Source: Desulfovibrio sp. | GTDB lineage: Bacteria; Desulfobacterota; Desulfovibrionia; Desulfovibrionales; Desulfovibrionaceae | DNA length: 11,827 nucleotides | Assembly (NCBI GenBank): GCA_009773975.1 | Contig: VSMX01000068.1 | Coordinates: 1-11,827 of the forward strand | Direction of reading: 5' to 3' | Shown here: one piece after another, positions 1 to 8,077 of the stretch | Position numbering within the stretch: the first letter of the stretch is position 1 | Layout of the letters: every line of letters begins with the position of its first letter | Translations under genes and position numbers: made by a program | Notes under the pieces: generated by a model | Database searches by the model: none | The model's input: only the letters and a program-made list of their open reading frames with translations | Told to the model about the DNA's origin: nothing

Positions 1-1057
1 GCACGGAGTAATAGGCAACTGTCGCACGCCCCGATTCCGTAATGATGTGCGGATGGGGTACATCGCTTTCATCCAGGATGTCCATAACCGCTTCGACAAC
101 ATCCGCGCAATATTCGTCAAGCGTGTAATTGCGTGATGAAATATAATTGGTATGGGAACCGTCATAATCCACAGCAAGGCCACCACCCAGATCCAGATAG
201 CCCATTGGAGCGCCTTCCTGGAACAGTCCAGCGTAAATCCTGGCAGCTTCCATCACGCCAGTGCGGATATCCCTGATATTGGAGATTTGCGAGCCCAGGT
301 GATAATGCAGGAGCTTGAAACAATCCAGCATGTCATGGCCTTTCAGATAATCGATAACATCAATTACCTGGGAGGGAGCAAGTCCAAAGGTTGAACGCTC
401 CCCGCCAGAATCCGTCCAATGTCCGCCAGCCTTGACGGCAAGTTTGGTGCGCACGCCGATATTGGGCCGTATATTGAGCGCTTTCGAGCGTTCAATCAGG
501 ATTTCCAGTTCTCCTGGCATTTCCAGGACAAAAAATACATTGAAACCGAGGCGTTTGGCCCAGAGCCCAAGATCAATAAATTCAGCATCCTTGTATCCAT
601 TGCAGACAATACAGGCTTCTGTGTCGTGCATCAGCGACACAGCGGCGATAAGTTCGGCCTTGGATCCAACTTCAAGACCATGATGGTATCTTGCCCCAAA
701 CTGGGCTATCTTATCCACAACCTGTTGTTGCTGATTGACCTTGATGGGGAAAACCCCCCTGTATTCGCCCTTGTAGCCAAGTTCCTTGATAGCCTTGCGG
801 AAAGACTCATGAATTTTGGCAATGCGGGAAGAAAGAATATTCTCCACGCGCAACAAGACCGGCATATCATAACCGCGTTCACGCAAGCCGGCTATTACTT
901 CGAGAAGCGGAATTTGCGGGCCGCTGCGTCCATGAGGGCTGACTACCACCTCGCCGTTTTCGGAAATATTGAAATATCCCGCTCCCCATGTACCAATGCC
1001 ATAAAGCTCCATGGAATCTTCCACTCGCCATTGCCGCAAAGCTTGTTGTTTCGCCAA
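1..1057 (-). CDS. speA: Biosynthetic arginine decarboxylase (N-terminal part; C-terminus outside window)
   Basis: PLP-dependent enzyme that decarboxylates arginine to agmatine, the first step of the agmatine route to putrescine and spermidine. About 352 residues are visible; the family is usually 630-660, so the C-terminal part lies beyond position 1. Seen: an N-terminal segment (ELYGIGTWGAGYFNIS, about residues 18-32), the PLP-lysine motif PIKVNQQ (Lys106), CNGYKD, FGLAPSQVID, the glycine-rich DLGGGLAVDYDG near residue 290, and HPHIITESGRA near the edge. This order is that of fold III arginine decarboxylases, not ornithine or diaminopimelate decarboxylase. The start is TTG at 1057, preceded by GGGAG six bases upstream; the next in-frame codon block upstream contains a stop (1085-1087), so no longer start exists. 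It lies 58 bases after dut on the same strand and is probably co-transcribed with it. Confidence 0.95.
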   Translation of the reverse strand, partial: MAKQQALRQWRVEDSMELYGIGTWGAGYFNISENGEVVVSPHGRSGPQIPLLEVIAGLRERGYDMPVLLRVENILSSRIAKIHESFRKAIKELGYKGEYRGVFPIKVNQQQQVVDKIAQFGARYHHGLEVGSKAELIAAVSLMHDTEACIVCNGYKDAEFIDLGLWAKRLGFNVFFVLEMPGELEILIERSKALNIRPNIGVRTKLAVKAGGHWTDSGGERSTFGLAPSQVIDVIDYLKGHDMLDCFKLLHYHLGSQISNIRDIRTGVMEAARIYAGLFQEGAPMGYLDLGGGLAVDYDGSHTNYISSRNYTLDEYCADVVEAVMDILDESDVPHPHIITESGRATVAYYSV

Positions 1058-1115
1058 TTTTTTCTCCCTGGTGAACTGTCCGGATTAATGGCCCGGCAAG
1101 GTGGTTGCTATTGCA

Positions 1116-1643
1116 TCAAAGCTGGTCGCTGTCATCCGGTTCGGACAAACCCGACCCTCCAAAGCTGTTGCCTTCCCGTTTGGTGCGGTCAAGTTTTTTA
1201 CATTCTTCCCATTCAACTTCAACACATCTTTTGAAAACCATTTGGCAAAAACGATCGCCCGGATGGATGGTGAAGGGCTCGGTGGAAAGGTTGATCAATA
1301 TTACCCCGATTTCCGAACGACTGTCCGCATCGATTGTGCCAGGCGTATTCAATACTGTAATGCCGTGGTGCAGGGCAAGACCACTACGCGGGCGGATCTG
1401 GCATTCATATCCTCGCGGTATCTCGAGCTTGAGGCCCGTAGGCACAAGAACCCTGCAAAATGGTGGTATTGTAAGCGGTTGGTCAAGCCAGGCATGCACG
1501 TCCATACCGGCAGCCATGGGACTTGTTCGCGCAGGCAAGGAATTATCGGAAGAATTTTCAATCTTGACTGTAATTTTTTCAATGGTTTTGCCATTTCCCT
1601 GTTGGGTGCTGTTTTGTGGGCTTTTATCCCCTGGACATTCCAC
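1116..1643 (-). CDS. dut: dUTP diphosphatase (dUTPase), trimeric type, with altered motif 3
   Basis: Hydrolyses dUTP to dUMP and pyrophosphate, keeping uracil out of DNA and feeding dTMP synthesis. The 175-residue reading carries the trimeric dUTPase motifs in order: AGMD (45-48), RPRSGLA (84-90), GTIDAD with the catalytic-water Asp105 (102-107), GDRFCQMV (129-136), and a motif 5-like REGNSFGGSG (156-165). I chose GTG at 1643 because GGAGGG sits five bases upstream; the frame stays open to a TTG at 1700 with no ribosome site. Even so the protein has about 20 more N-terminal residues than the usual ~150-residue enzyme, rich in Gln, Asn, Ser and Lys. Odd points: the motif 3 Tyr that normally packs on the deoxyribose is Ser108, the following Gly is Ser110, and motif 5 has Asn-Ser where Gly-Gly is usual. 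It probably leads a dut-speA transcript. Confidence 0.9.
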   Translation of the reverse strand: MECPGDKSPQNSTQQGNGKTIEKITVKIENSSDNSLPARTSPMAAGMDVHAWLDQPLTIPPFCRVLVPTGLKLEIPRGYECQIRPRSGLALHHGITVLNTPGTIDADSRSEIGVILINLSTEPFTIHPGDRFCQMVFKRCVEVEWEECKKLDRTKREGNSFGGSGLSEPDDSDQL

Positions 1644-1808
1644 TGTACCCTCCAGAAATACGCAACGCGTATGAATTTTTTTGCTGCGAGTATTTTCCAA
1701 ACAAAATCCGCTAAAATTCTAAACCCAAACGCTCGTTTTTGGAAGAGGCGGTTCCTGTAGTGGAATAACAAATCCATAATGAAACGCAGCCATTTACAGT
1801 GCAATTTC

Positions 1809-1837
1809 TTTACTTTGCAAAGGCTAATGTGTAAATT
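1809..1837 (+). promoter_or_regulatory. Candidate sigma-70 promoter for dapF-dapL
   Basis: TTTACT (1809-1814) and TAAATT (1832-1837) are separated by 17 bases, each matching four of six consensus positions. They lie 31 bases before the dapF start in the 225-base region between divergent dut and dapF. No operator-like dyad stands out. It rests on two weak hexamers alone. Confidence 0.3.
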
Positions 1838-1868
1838 GAAAAATTCCATACGCAAAAAAGGAGGAGCC

Positions 1869-2717
1869 ATGATCAGGAAATTGCCATTTACAAAGATGGA
1901 GGGCATAGGTAACGATTATGTCTATATCAATGGCTTTGTTGAGCAGATTCAGGATCCGCATGATCTGGCCAAAAAAATAAGCGACCGTCATTTTGGCGTT
2001 GGCTCGGATGGTCTGGTGCTTGTCTTGCCGTCCGCGGTTTCGGATTTGCGTATGCGGATGTTCAATGCGGATGGCACAGAAGCTGAAATGTGCGGCAATG
2101 CGGCAAGATGCGTGGGCAAGTTTGCTTTTGATCACGGTTTGATTAAAAAGGATTTGCTCCGGCTTGAAACTCTGGCCGGTGAAAAGGTTATCCGTCTTGC
2201 TTTTGAAGGTGGAACGCCGTGCGGGGCCACGGTAGATATGGGGGAACCTGTTCTGGTGCCGGAACTTGTGCCTATTTCCCTTGGCAACAGGGAAAACTGC
2301 ATCGCCCAGGCTCTGGAAATAGACGGTAATATGTATGAAATTACCGCGGTTTCAATGGGCAACCCTCATGCCGTCGTTTTCATGCAGAATCTTGAAAATC
2401 TCGAGATTGCCTCAATCGGTCCGAAGTTTGAAAATGACAAGGTGTTTCCCAGACGGACAAATACAGAATTTGTGCAGGTTTTATCGCGGGACAGAATCAG
2501 GATGCGCGTATGGGAAAGAGGGGCCGGAGAAACTCTTGCCTGCGGCACGGGAGCTTGCGCGGCGGTTGTTGGCTGTGTCCTGAACAATTTGACGGAACGT
2601 CAGGTTGAAGTGGAATTACTTGGCGGTTCTTTGGAAATCAAGTGGGATGAGGCCAGCAATCATGTCTTCATGAAGGGACCGGCGGTTACCGTTTTTGATG
2701 GTGTTTTCTATTTGTAA
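1869..2717 (+). CDS. dapF: Diaminopimelate epimerase
   Basis: PLP-independent cytoplasmic epimerase converting LL-2,6-diaminopimelate to the meso form, used for lysine and peptidoglycan cross-links. The 282-residue protein has the family's usual length. It opens with IRKLPFTKMEGIGNDYVYI. The two catalytic cysteines are present in their motifs: Cys75 in EMCGNAARC and Cys225 in ACGTGAC. The substrate-binding stretches GNPHAVVF (about 164-171) and RVWERGAGET (213-222) are also intact. The start is ATG at 1869, because AAGGAGGAG ends two to three bases upstream; the open frame extends to 1779 but that part has no family similarity. dapL follows after 21 bases, so the pair supplies two successive steps: DapL makes LL-diaminopimelate and DapF epimerises it. 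Confidence 0.97.
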   Translation: MIRKLPFTKMEGIGNDYVYINGFVEQIQDPHDLAKKISDRHFGVGSDGLVLVLPSAVSDLRMRMFNADGTEAEMCGNAARCVGKFAFDHGLIKKDLLRLETLAGEKVIRLAFEGGTPCGATVDMGEPVLVPELVPISLGNRENCIAQALEIDGNMYEITAVSMGNPHAVVFMQNLENLEIASIGPKFENDKVFPRRTNTEFVQVLSRDRIRMRVWERGAGETLACGTGACAAVVGCVLNNLTERQVEVELLGGSLEIKWDEASNHVFMKGPAVTVFDGVFYL

Positions 2718-2738
2718 AAGCATATTGCAGAGGATTAA

Positions 2739-3980
2739 ATGATTTCCATAAATCCCAATTATCTGAAACTCGAGGCCAATTACCTTTTTGCGGAAATAGA
2801 AAGAAAAGTAGCGGATTTCAAGGATTCCCAACCAGATGCCAGGATTATCAGCTTGGGAATTGGCGATGTTTCCCGTCCTCTTGTTCCGGCCGTCATCAAT
2901 GCCCTGCACAAGGCTGTGGATGAAATGGGCCATCCGGAGCATTTCCGCGGTTATGGCCCCTATGGCGGTTATGCTTTCCTCCGCGATCTCATTATGGAAT
3001 ATGATTACAAGGCACACGGAATTGACATTCATCCAGATGAGATTTTCGTATCCGATGGCGCCAAATCGGATGTGGGTAATTTCCAGGAACTTTTTTCGCA
3101 AAAAAGTATCGTGGCTGTTACCGACCCTGTTTACCCAGTCTATGTTGATTCCAATGTTCTTGCAGGACGAGCCGGGGAAAAGGTGGATGGCCGCTGGAGC
3201 AATATAGTATATTTGCCTTGCACTGCCGAAAATGACTTCATTCCGGCCTTTCCCGATAAAACTCCTGACATGATTTACCTTTGCTGCCCCAATAATCCGA
3301 CAGGCACAACGCTTTCCCGCAAGGCGCTCCAGGGCTGGGTAGATTACGCGCGTAAAAATGGCTGCATAATCCTTTTTGATTCCGCCTATGAGGCATTTAT
3401 CCGCGATGACGATGTGCCGCACAGTATTTACGAGCTTGAAGGCGCAAAGGAAGTTGCCGTGGAGTTTCGCAGTTTCTCCAAAACAGCTGGTTTTACCGGT
3501 TTGCGCTGTGCTTATGTTGTGGTGCCCCACGAATGCAAGGTTAGCGATGGAAAGGGCGGCAAGGTAGATCTTGCCGGCTTTTGGCTGCGTCGTCAGAGCA
3601 CCAAATATAATGGTTGCCCCTACATTGTTCAGCGCGCGGCTGCCGCTACATACAGCGAGGATGGCCAACGCGAGATAAAGGACGTTATCCGCGGCTATCA
3701 GAATAATGCCGATCTGCTTTCAAAGGCTTTGCAGGAGCTTGGCCTTACCGTGTATGGCGGCCGCAATGCCCCCTATCTTTGGGTCAAGGTTCCCAATGGC
3801 ATGGATTCCTGGGGATTTTTCCACAAACTGCTGCATGAAGCAGCGCTTGTCTGCACACCCGGTGTCGGATTTGGCAAAAGCGGGGAAGGCTATGTGCGCA
3901 TGACGTCTTTTGGATCGCCAGACGATACCCAGGATGCGATAAAAAGGATGCGCCAGCTTGCTGTTGCCGGGACTTTTTAA
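2739..3980 (+). CDS. dapL: LL-diaminopimelate aminotransferase
   Basis: PLP aminotransferase of the DapL lysine pathway. It converts tetrahydrodipicolinate directly to LL-diaminopimelate with glutamate as amino donor, replacing the succinylase route (DapD, DapC, DapE). The 413-residue length matches the family. Seen: PNYLKLEANYLFAEI near the N-terminus, GIGDVSRPL (41-49), RGYGPYGGYAFLRD (70-83), CPNNPTGT (183-190), DSAYEAFI and SFSKTAGFTGLRCAY, with Lys248 as the expected PLP Schiff-base lysine. It starts 21 bases after dapF, with AGAGGA before the ATG, and is very likely in the same operon as the preceding epimerase. A GC-rich hairpin follows at 4049-4083. The DapL pathway is found in Desulfovibrio-type bacteria, plants, chlamydiae and some methanogens; here it supports, but does not prove, a deltaproteobacterial origin. 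Confidence 0.96.
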   Translation: MISINPNYLKLEANYLFAEIERKVADFKDSQPDARIISLGIGDVSRPLVPAVINALHKAVDEMGHPEHFRGYGPYGGYAFLRDLIMEYDYKAHGIDIHPDEIFVSDGAKSDVGNFQELFSQKSIVAVTDPVYPVYVDSNVLAGRAGEKVDGRWSNIVYLPCTAENDFIPAFPDKTPDMIYLCCPNNPTGTTLSRKALQGWVDYARKNGCIILFDSAYEAFIRDDDVPHSIYELEGAKEVAVEFRSFSKTAGFTGLRCAYVVVPHECKVSDGKGGKVDLAGFWLRRQSTKYNGCPYIVQRAAAATYSEDGQREIKDVIRGYQNNADLLSKALQELGLTVYGGRNAPYLWVKVPNGMDSWGFFHKLLHEAALVCTPGVGFGKSGEGYVRMTSFGSPDDTQDAIKRMRQLAVAGTF

Positions 3981-4048
3981 CGCTTATTGCTTTTTATTAC
4001 CGGGAGTTATATATTTACAAATATCCGGCCTTGCAGGGGCAGGGTCGA

Positions 4049-4083
4049 AAATATCCCCGTAGCATCCGTTTCCGGGGATATTT
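4049..4083 (+). terminator. Stem-loop after dapL, possible terminator
   Basis: A perfect 11-bp stem (4049-4059 with 4073-4083; CCCCG/CGGGG core with AT-rich base) encloses a 13-base loop. It lies 69 bases after the dapL stop. The T-run is short (ATATTTAT), so it may terminate weakly or act as an RNA element in the adhE leader. It abuts the palindrome at 4082-4095. Confidence 0.5.
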
Positions 4084-4106
4084 ATGTTAACATAAGCAAC
4101 TATAAT
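4082..4106 (+). promoter_or_regulatory. Candidate adhE promoter with overlapping palindromic operator
   Basis: TTATGTTAACATAA (4082-4095) is a perfect 14-base palindrome. Six bases later stands TATAAT (4101-4106), an exact -10 hexamer, 41 bases before the adhE start. The palindrome would occupy the -10/-35 spacer, a typical position for a repressor operator. No good -35 hexamer is seen. adhE genes are often controlled by the NADH-responsive repressor Rex, but this sequence lacks the usual TTGT...ACAA ends, so the regulator is unknown. Confidence 0.45.
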
Positions 4107-4146
4107 TCCAATTTGCAAACTCGCGGTTATTCCGCAAGGAATCAAT

Positions 4147-6786
4147 ATGAGTAGCTCCATTGAGGAACTTGATAAAAAAGTTGAGCGTGTACGGGCGGCC
4201 CAGGCAATTTTTGCCCGTTATGACCAAAAACAGGTGGATGAAATCTTTCAGCATGCGGCAGCTGTCGCAACTTCCAAAAGGATTGTGCTTGCCAGGATGG
4301 CAGTCGAGGAAACCGGAATGGGCGTCCTGGAAGACAAGGTAATCAAGAATCATTTTGCATCCGAATATATTTATAACAAATACAAGGATAGCAAAACCTG
4401 TGGCATAATCGAGGATGACCAGATTGCTGGGTATCGCGAAATTGCCGCGCCCCTTGGCCTTATTGCCGGCATTGTGCCTACCACAAACCCGACGTCGACG
4501 GCCATCTTCAAGGCCTTGCTTTCCTTGAAAACACGCAATGGCATCATCTTTTCACCTCATCCCAGGGCCAAAAAAAGTACTCGCGCCGCTGCCATGACAA
4601 TATTGAAAGCGGCAGTAGAAGGTGGCGCCCCTGAAGGCATTATTGACTGCATTGAGGATCCCACGCCCGAGCTCACCCAGGCCCTGATGAGCCACAAACA
4701 TATCAACCTTATTCTTGCTACAGGCGGTCCGGGCATGGTCCATGCCGCCTACAGTTCAGGCACGCCAGCCATTGGTGTTGGTGCTGGAAATACCCCTGTC
4801 GTCATTGATTCCACGGCTGATATAAAGATGGGCGTTAATTCAATTCTTCTCAGCAAGACCTTTGATAATGGCATGATTTGCGCCTCCGAACAGGCCATTA
4901 TTGCGGAATCCTCCGTTGCGGACAGGATACGGGAAGAATTTGTGGCCCGCGGGGCCTGGTTTGCCAATGATGAAGAAGCTGCGGCTCTGGCAAATGTAAT
5001 CTTTGTCAATGGCACGCTCAATGCGGCTATCGTTGGCCAGCCTGCCCACAAAATTGCGGCCATGGCCGGCATAACAGTGCCCGAATCGACAAAAGTTCTT
5101 CTGGCTGAAAGAGCGGAAATCCGCAGTGATGATCCTTTTGCCCATGAAAAACTTTCGCCCGTGCTGGGTTTTTACCGGGCTCCGGATTTTCATCAGGCAG
5201 TGAACATGGCCGAAGAGCTGATTACGCTTGGCGGCCAGGGCCATACCTCTGTTCTTTACACAAAGGAATCCAATACCGCCAACATCAAGATTTTTGAAGA
5301 TACCATGACCACAGGCCGGGTTCTGGTCAATATGCCGGCTTCCCAGGGCGCGATTGGCGACGTTTACAATTTCCGCGTTGCTCCGTCGCTTACTCTGGGC
5401 TGTGGCAGTTGGGGCGGCAATTCGGTAAGTGAAAATATCGGGGTCAAGCACCTGATGAATATCAAAACCATGGCTGCAAGGCGGGAGAATATGCTCTGGT
5501 TTCGTGTGCCCAACAAGATTTATTTCAAGCTGGGCGCCATGGAACCGGCCCTCAAGGAATACAGCGATCGCCGCAGAGCCTGCATCATAACTGACAAGAC
5601 AATGGAACAACTCGGACATGTGCGCAAGGTTGAAGAAGTGCTGGAAAGAATGGGCATTGAAGTCCGTGTTTTTTCCGGCGTTTTGCCAGACCCAGATCTT
5701 GCGACGGTGCGCAAGGCTCTGGACATGGTCAATGCCTTCCAGCCGGATATGTTTATTGCTCTTGGCGGTGGATCCCCAATGGATGCCGCAAAAATTATCT
5801 GGCTGCTCTACGAAAAGCCGGATACGCGCTTTGAGGATATCGCCCTGCGTTTTATGGATATCAGAAAACGTGTAGTTTCTTTCCCGGATCTGGGCAAAAA
5901 AGCTGTTATGGTGGCCATTCCCACAACTTCCGGGACTGGCAGCGAAGTAACGCCATTTGCCGTCATTACGGATAGCAAAACCGGTGTGAAATATCCTGTT
6001 ACCGACTATGCGCTTACGCCGGATATGGCCATTGTAGATCCCGAATTTGTAATGGATCTGCCTCCATCCCTGATTGCCAATGCCGGCCTTGATGTGTTGA
6101 CTCATGCGATAGAAGCCTATACCTCGACCCTGGCCACCAATTTTGCGGATGGCGAGGCTGTGGAAGCGATTCGTCTGGTATTCAAATACTTGAGACGATC
6201 GTATGAAGGTGGGCCGGATCGTCTGGTGCCCCGCGAAAAAATGCACTATGCGGCCACAATGGCCGGCATGGCTTTTGCCAATGCTTTTCTTGGTATCTGC
6301 CATTCCCTGGCCCATGCTCTTGGTTCATATTTCCATTTGCCGCATGGGCTGGCCAATGCAATCATGCTTTCGTATGTCATTGAGTTCAACGCAACGGACA
6401 CGCCCACAAAACAGGGTATGCTCCCGCAATATAAATATCCCTGGGTCAAGGGTCGCTATGCGCGTATAGCTGACATGCTGCACCTGGCTGATGACATTCA
6501 GGGCGATAACCCGGAAGACCGCGCAGAAAAAACCGCGCGCCTGGTGCGGGCGATCGAGGGCTTGAAACGAGATCTGAAGATTCCCAGTTCACTCAAGGAT
6601 GCCGGAATCGCGGAAGCCGATTTCCTGCACAAGCTGGATGAAATGTCCGAACAGGCCTTCGATGACCAATGCACCATAGCCAATCCGCGCTATCCCCTGA
6701 TCAGCGAATTGAAAGAACTCTACCGCAAGGCCTATTATGGCGAACCTCTCAAGGCCATGGTAACAGAAAACCAGAGCAATAATTAG
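4147..6786 (+). CDS. adhE: Bifunctional acetaldehyde-CoA/alcohol dehydrogenase
   Basis: Two-domain fermentative enzyme that reduces acetyl-CoA to acetaldehyde and then to ethanol with NADH, and can run in reverse to oxidise ethanol. The 879 residues are near the usual ~880-890. The N-terminal half is the CoA-acylating aldehyde dehydrogenase: IVPTTNPTSTAIFK, GGPGMVHAAYSSGTPAIGVG, and the catalytic cysteine Cys245 in NGMICASEQ. The C-terminal half is the iron-dependent alcohol dehydrogenase: ALGGGSPMDAAK, TTSGTGSEVTPF, and metal ligands Asp649, His653, His719 and His733, each offset by exactly four from the E. coli ligands. Enzymes of this type assemble into helical spirosomes. The start ATG has AAGGAAT just upstream. 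It appears to be a single-gene transcript bounded by hairpins at 4049-4083 and 6796-6823. Its presence suggests ethanol formation or use alongside an anaerobic lifestyle. Confidence 0.97.
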   Translation: MSSSIEELDKKVERVRAAQAIFARYDQKQVDEIFQHAAAVATSKRIVLARMAVEETGMGVLEDKVIKNHFASEYIYNKYKDSKTCGIIEDDQIAGYREIAAPLGLIAGIVPTTNPTSTAIFKALLSLKTRNGIIFSPHPRAKKSTRAAAMTILKAAVEGGAPEGIIDCIEDPTPELTQALMSHKHINLILATGGPGMVHAAYSSGTPAIGVGAGNTPVVIDSTADIKMGVNSILLSKTFDNGMICASEQAIIAESSVADRIREEFVARGAWFANDEEAAALANVIFVNGTLNAAIVGQPAHKIAAMAGITVPESTKVLLAERAEIRSDDPFAHEKLSPVLGFYRAPDFHQAVNMAEELITLGGQGHTSVLYTKESNTANIKIFEDTMTTGRVLVNMPASQGAIGDVYNFRVAPSLTLGCGSWGGNSVSENIGVKHLMNIKTMAARRENMLWFRVPNKIYFKLGAMEPALKEYSDRRRACIITDKTMEQLGHVRKVEEVLERMGIEVRVFSGVLPDPDLATVRKALDMVNAFQPDMFIALGGGSPMDAAKIIWLLYEKPDTRFEDIALRFMDIRKRVVSFPDLGKKAVMVAIPTTSGTGSEVTPFAVITDSKTGVKYPVTDYALTPDMAIVDPEFVMDLPPSLIANAGLDVLTHAIEAYTSTLATNFADGEAVEAIRLVFKYLRRSYEGGPDRLVPREKMHYAATMAGMAFANAFLGICHSLAHALGSYFHLPHGLANAIMLSYVIEFNATDTPTKQGMLPQYKYPWVKGRYARIADMLHLADDIQGDNPEDRAEKTARLVRAIEGLKRDLKIPSSLKDAGIAEADFLHKLDEMSEQAFDDQCTIANPRYPLISELKELYRKAYYGEPLKAMVTENQSNN

Positions 6787-6795
6787 GGAAATATC

Positions 6796-6823
6796 GATTT
6801 GGGGGCTGCTGGGCCCCCAAATC
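6796..6823. terminator. Bidirectional terminator between convergent adhE and PP-loop gene
   Basis: A perfect 11-bp stem (GATTTGGGGGC with its complement, 6796-6806 and 6813-6823) has a six-base loop. It lies ten bases after the adhE stop and 38 bases past the stop of the opposing gene. AT-rich sequence follows on both sides (AATATTTAT rightward, CGATATTTCC leftward), so it could serve both transcripts. Confidence 0.8.
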
Positions 6824-6861
6824 AATATTTATAAAAGATGAATAATCAGAGTTTCTTTATA

Positions 6862-7998
6862 TCAGCCAGATTCCTTACAAATTCTTTGTTCATTCCGGGA
6901 AAGTTTTGTAATTTGCTCATATTCCTTTGCGCGTCTTCTTATTTCTTCCTTTGTTTCTTCCCATTCCGGCACATGCCAGTTTTTGCGTTCCGGAAACACT
7001 TCAATAATCCTGTACTCGTCTCCCAATTTAAGTGAAAGGCGAACCTTTCCGCCGCTTGACGCAGCGCGAGGAGAATATGCGGACGTTATTGCGCAGGCCG
7101 ATTCCAGAATATCATCAGGCCAGGATGCGCCATGGCGGGCAAGGGCAATTGGTCCCGAGAAATCACATAATTTTATAAGAATATCATCTTTGCTTGCATT
7201 CGCGCGCAATGCATCGTTATCACAGCTATTTCTGCCAATGCAAAGCCAGTAATCATTTTGCCACATTTGACGGCCAATGCCGGACAAGCGGAAATCCTCA
7301 TGTGCCTTGATGATTCTGGCTCCATTTGCCGGAGGCTCTTGTTTGTCCACACCGCAGTCGGGAAGATAATGCTTCAGAATCTGCCAATATCTACGCCCGT
7401 TTTCTTTTTCAGTAAGTTTGCAGCCTCCTGCCGGGGTTGGGATTTCGGCAAGTTTGAATTTTGTGGCAAGTTCAAGCTGCTCGCTTCTGCCGCGACCGGC
7501 AATGGCAGGCAAAAGGTCACGGTTTACCAGGCCGTTTTCTTCCATTGGGGTTGGCGGTAAATGCTGGGCGCTCAATGGCCGTAGCAGGCAATCGCGTACA
7601 TTTGCTTCCCTTGAGATCAGGAACAGGGTGTCTCGCCTTTGGCTCATGGGGCGCTGGCCAAGCACTTCTCCCGTTGCCAAAAAAGTCGCGCCTATTTTAT
7701 CCATATATTTTTTGGCCTGGGTGAGAAGCAAAATTTTGCAGTCCACACAGGGATTGAGAACCTTGCCGAAACCATGGGCCGGCCAGCGGCAAAGCATTTG
7801 CATGAATTCCCTGCCCACATCAAGAGAAACAATGTTAAGGCTATAGATTTTTTTCCAGCGATCAATGGAATGCCTGCTGCCGAAAAACGGTGAAATGCAA
7901 TGCAGGCAAAGAACCTCAAGACCCTGTTCCTCAAGAACCTTTGCGGCCAAAATACTGTCCAGACCGCCCGAAAAGAGCACAATGGCATCAACTGACAC
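6862..7998 (-). CDS. PP-loop (MnmA/ThiI-like) tRNA thiolation-type protein with C-terminal NFACT-R-like domain
   Basis: The 378-residue protein begins with an adenylating PP-loop, SGGLDS (10-15). It has LNPCVDCK (Cys84, Cys87), which resembles the NPCVxCN catalytic-cysteine motif of the 2-thiouridylase MnmA, then ATGEVLGQRPMSQ (108-120), and a third cysteine in PAGGCKLT (Cys193). These point to ATP-dependent sulfur insertion into RNA, or a related thiolation. The C-terminal part, about 247-335, reads WLCIGRNSCDND, then a charged stretch, SGPIALAR, and a final helix-strand with SAYSPRAASSGGKVRLSL. That pattern is the NFACT-R (DUF814) RNA-binding domain of RqcH/NEMF proteins. A ~40-residue charged helical tail follows. 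The start is GTG at 7998, with a modest AGGCG nine bases upstream; no in-frame ATG is close. It is shorter than MnmA and lacks MnmA's C-terminal domains. The RNA substrate is unknown. Confidence 0.85.
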   Translation of the reverse strand: MSVDAIVLFSGGLDSILAAKVLEEQGLEVLCLHCISPFFGSRHSIDRWKKIYSLNIVSLDVGREFMQMLCRWPAHGFGKVLNPCVDCKILLLTQAKKYMDKIGATFLATGEVLGQRPMSQRRDTLFLISREANVRDCLLRPLSAQHLPPTPMEENGLVNRDLLPAIAGRGRSEQLELATKFKLAEIPTPAGGCKLTEKENGRRYWQILKHYLPDCGVDKQEPPANGARIIKAHEDFRLSGIGRQMWQNDYWLCIGRNSCDNDALRANASKDDILIKLCDFSGPIALARHGASWPDDILESACAITSAYSPRAASSGGKVRLSLKLGDEYRIIEVFPERKNWHVPEWEETKEEIRRRAKEYEQITKLSRNEQRICKESG

Positions 7999-8077
7999 GA
8001 TAATACGCCTGTTTGCTTGAAAAGTTGGCAGAAATCATTGTATGTGGATAATGGAATTATAGCATTTTACGCATGAA

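Noticed and set aside
419..1234. Plus-strand open frame of 271 codons near the left end
   Set aside because: It is the complement of speA and dut; the minus strand gives clear family motifs and ribosome sites.
2616..3668. Long minus-strand open frame (350 codons) opposite dapF-dapL
   Set aside because: It lies antisense to the well-supported dapL and the end of dapF, and has no recognisable domain.
4840..6315. Long minus-strand open frame (491 codons) opposite adhE
   Set aside because: Antisense to adhE, whose catalytic residues are all in place; its composition (His, Gly, Arg rich) is that of a shadow frame.
7418..7846. Plus-strand frames within the PP-loop gene
   Set aside because: They overlap the minus-strand PP-loop protein, whose SGGLDS and cysteine motifs are intact; no ribosome site or domain supports them.
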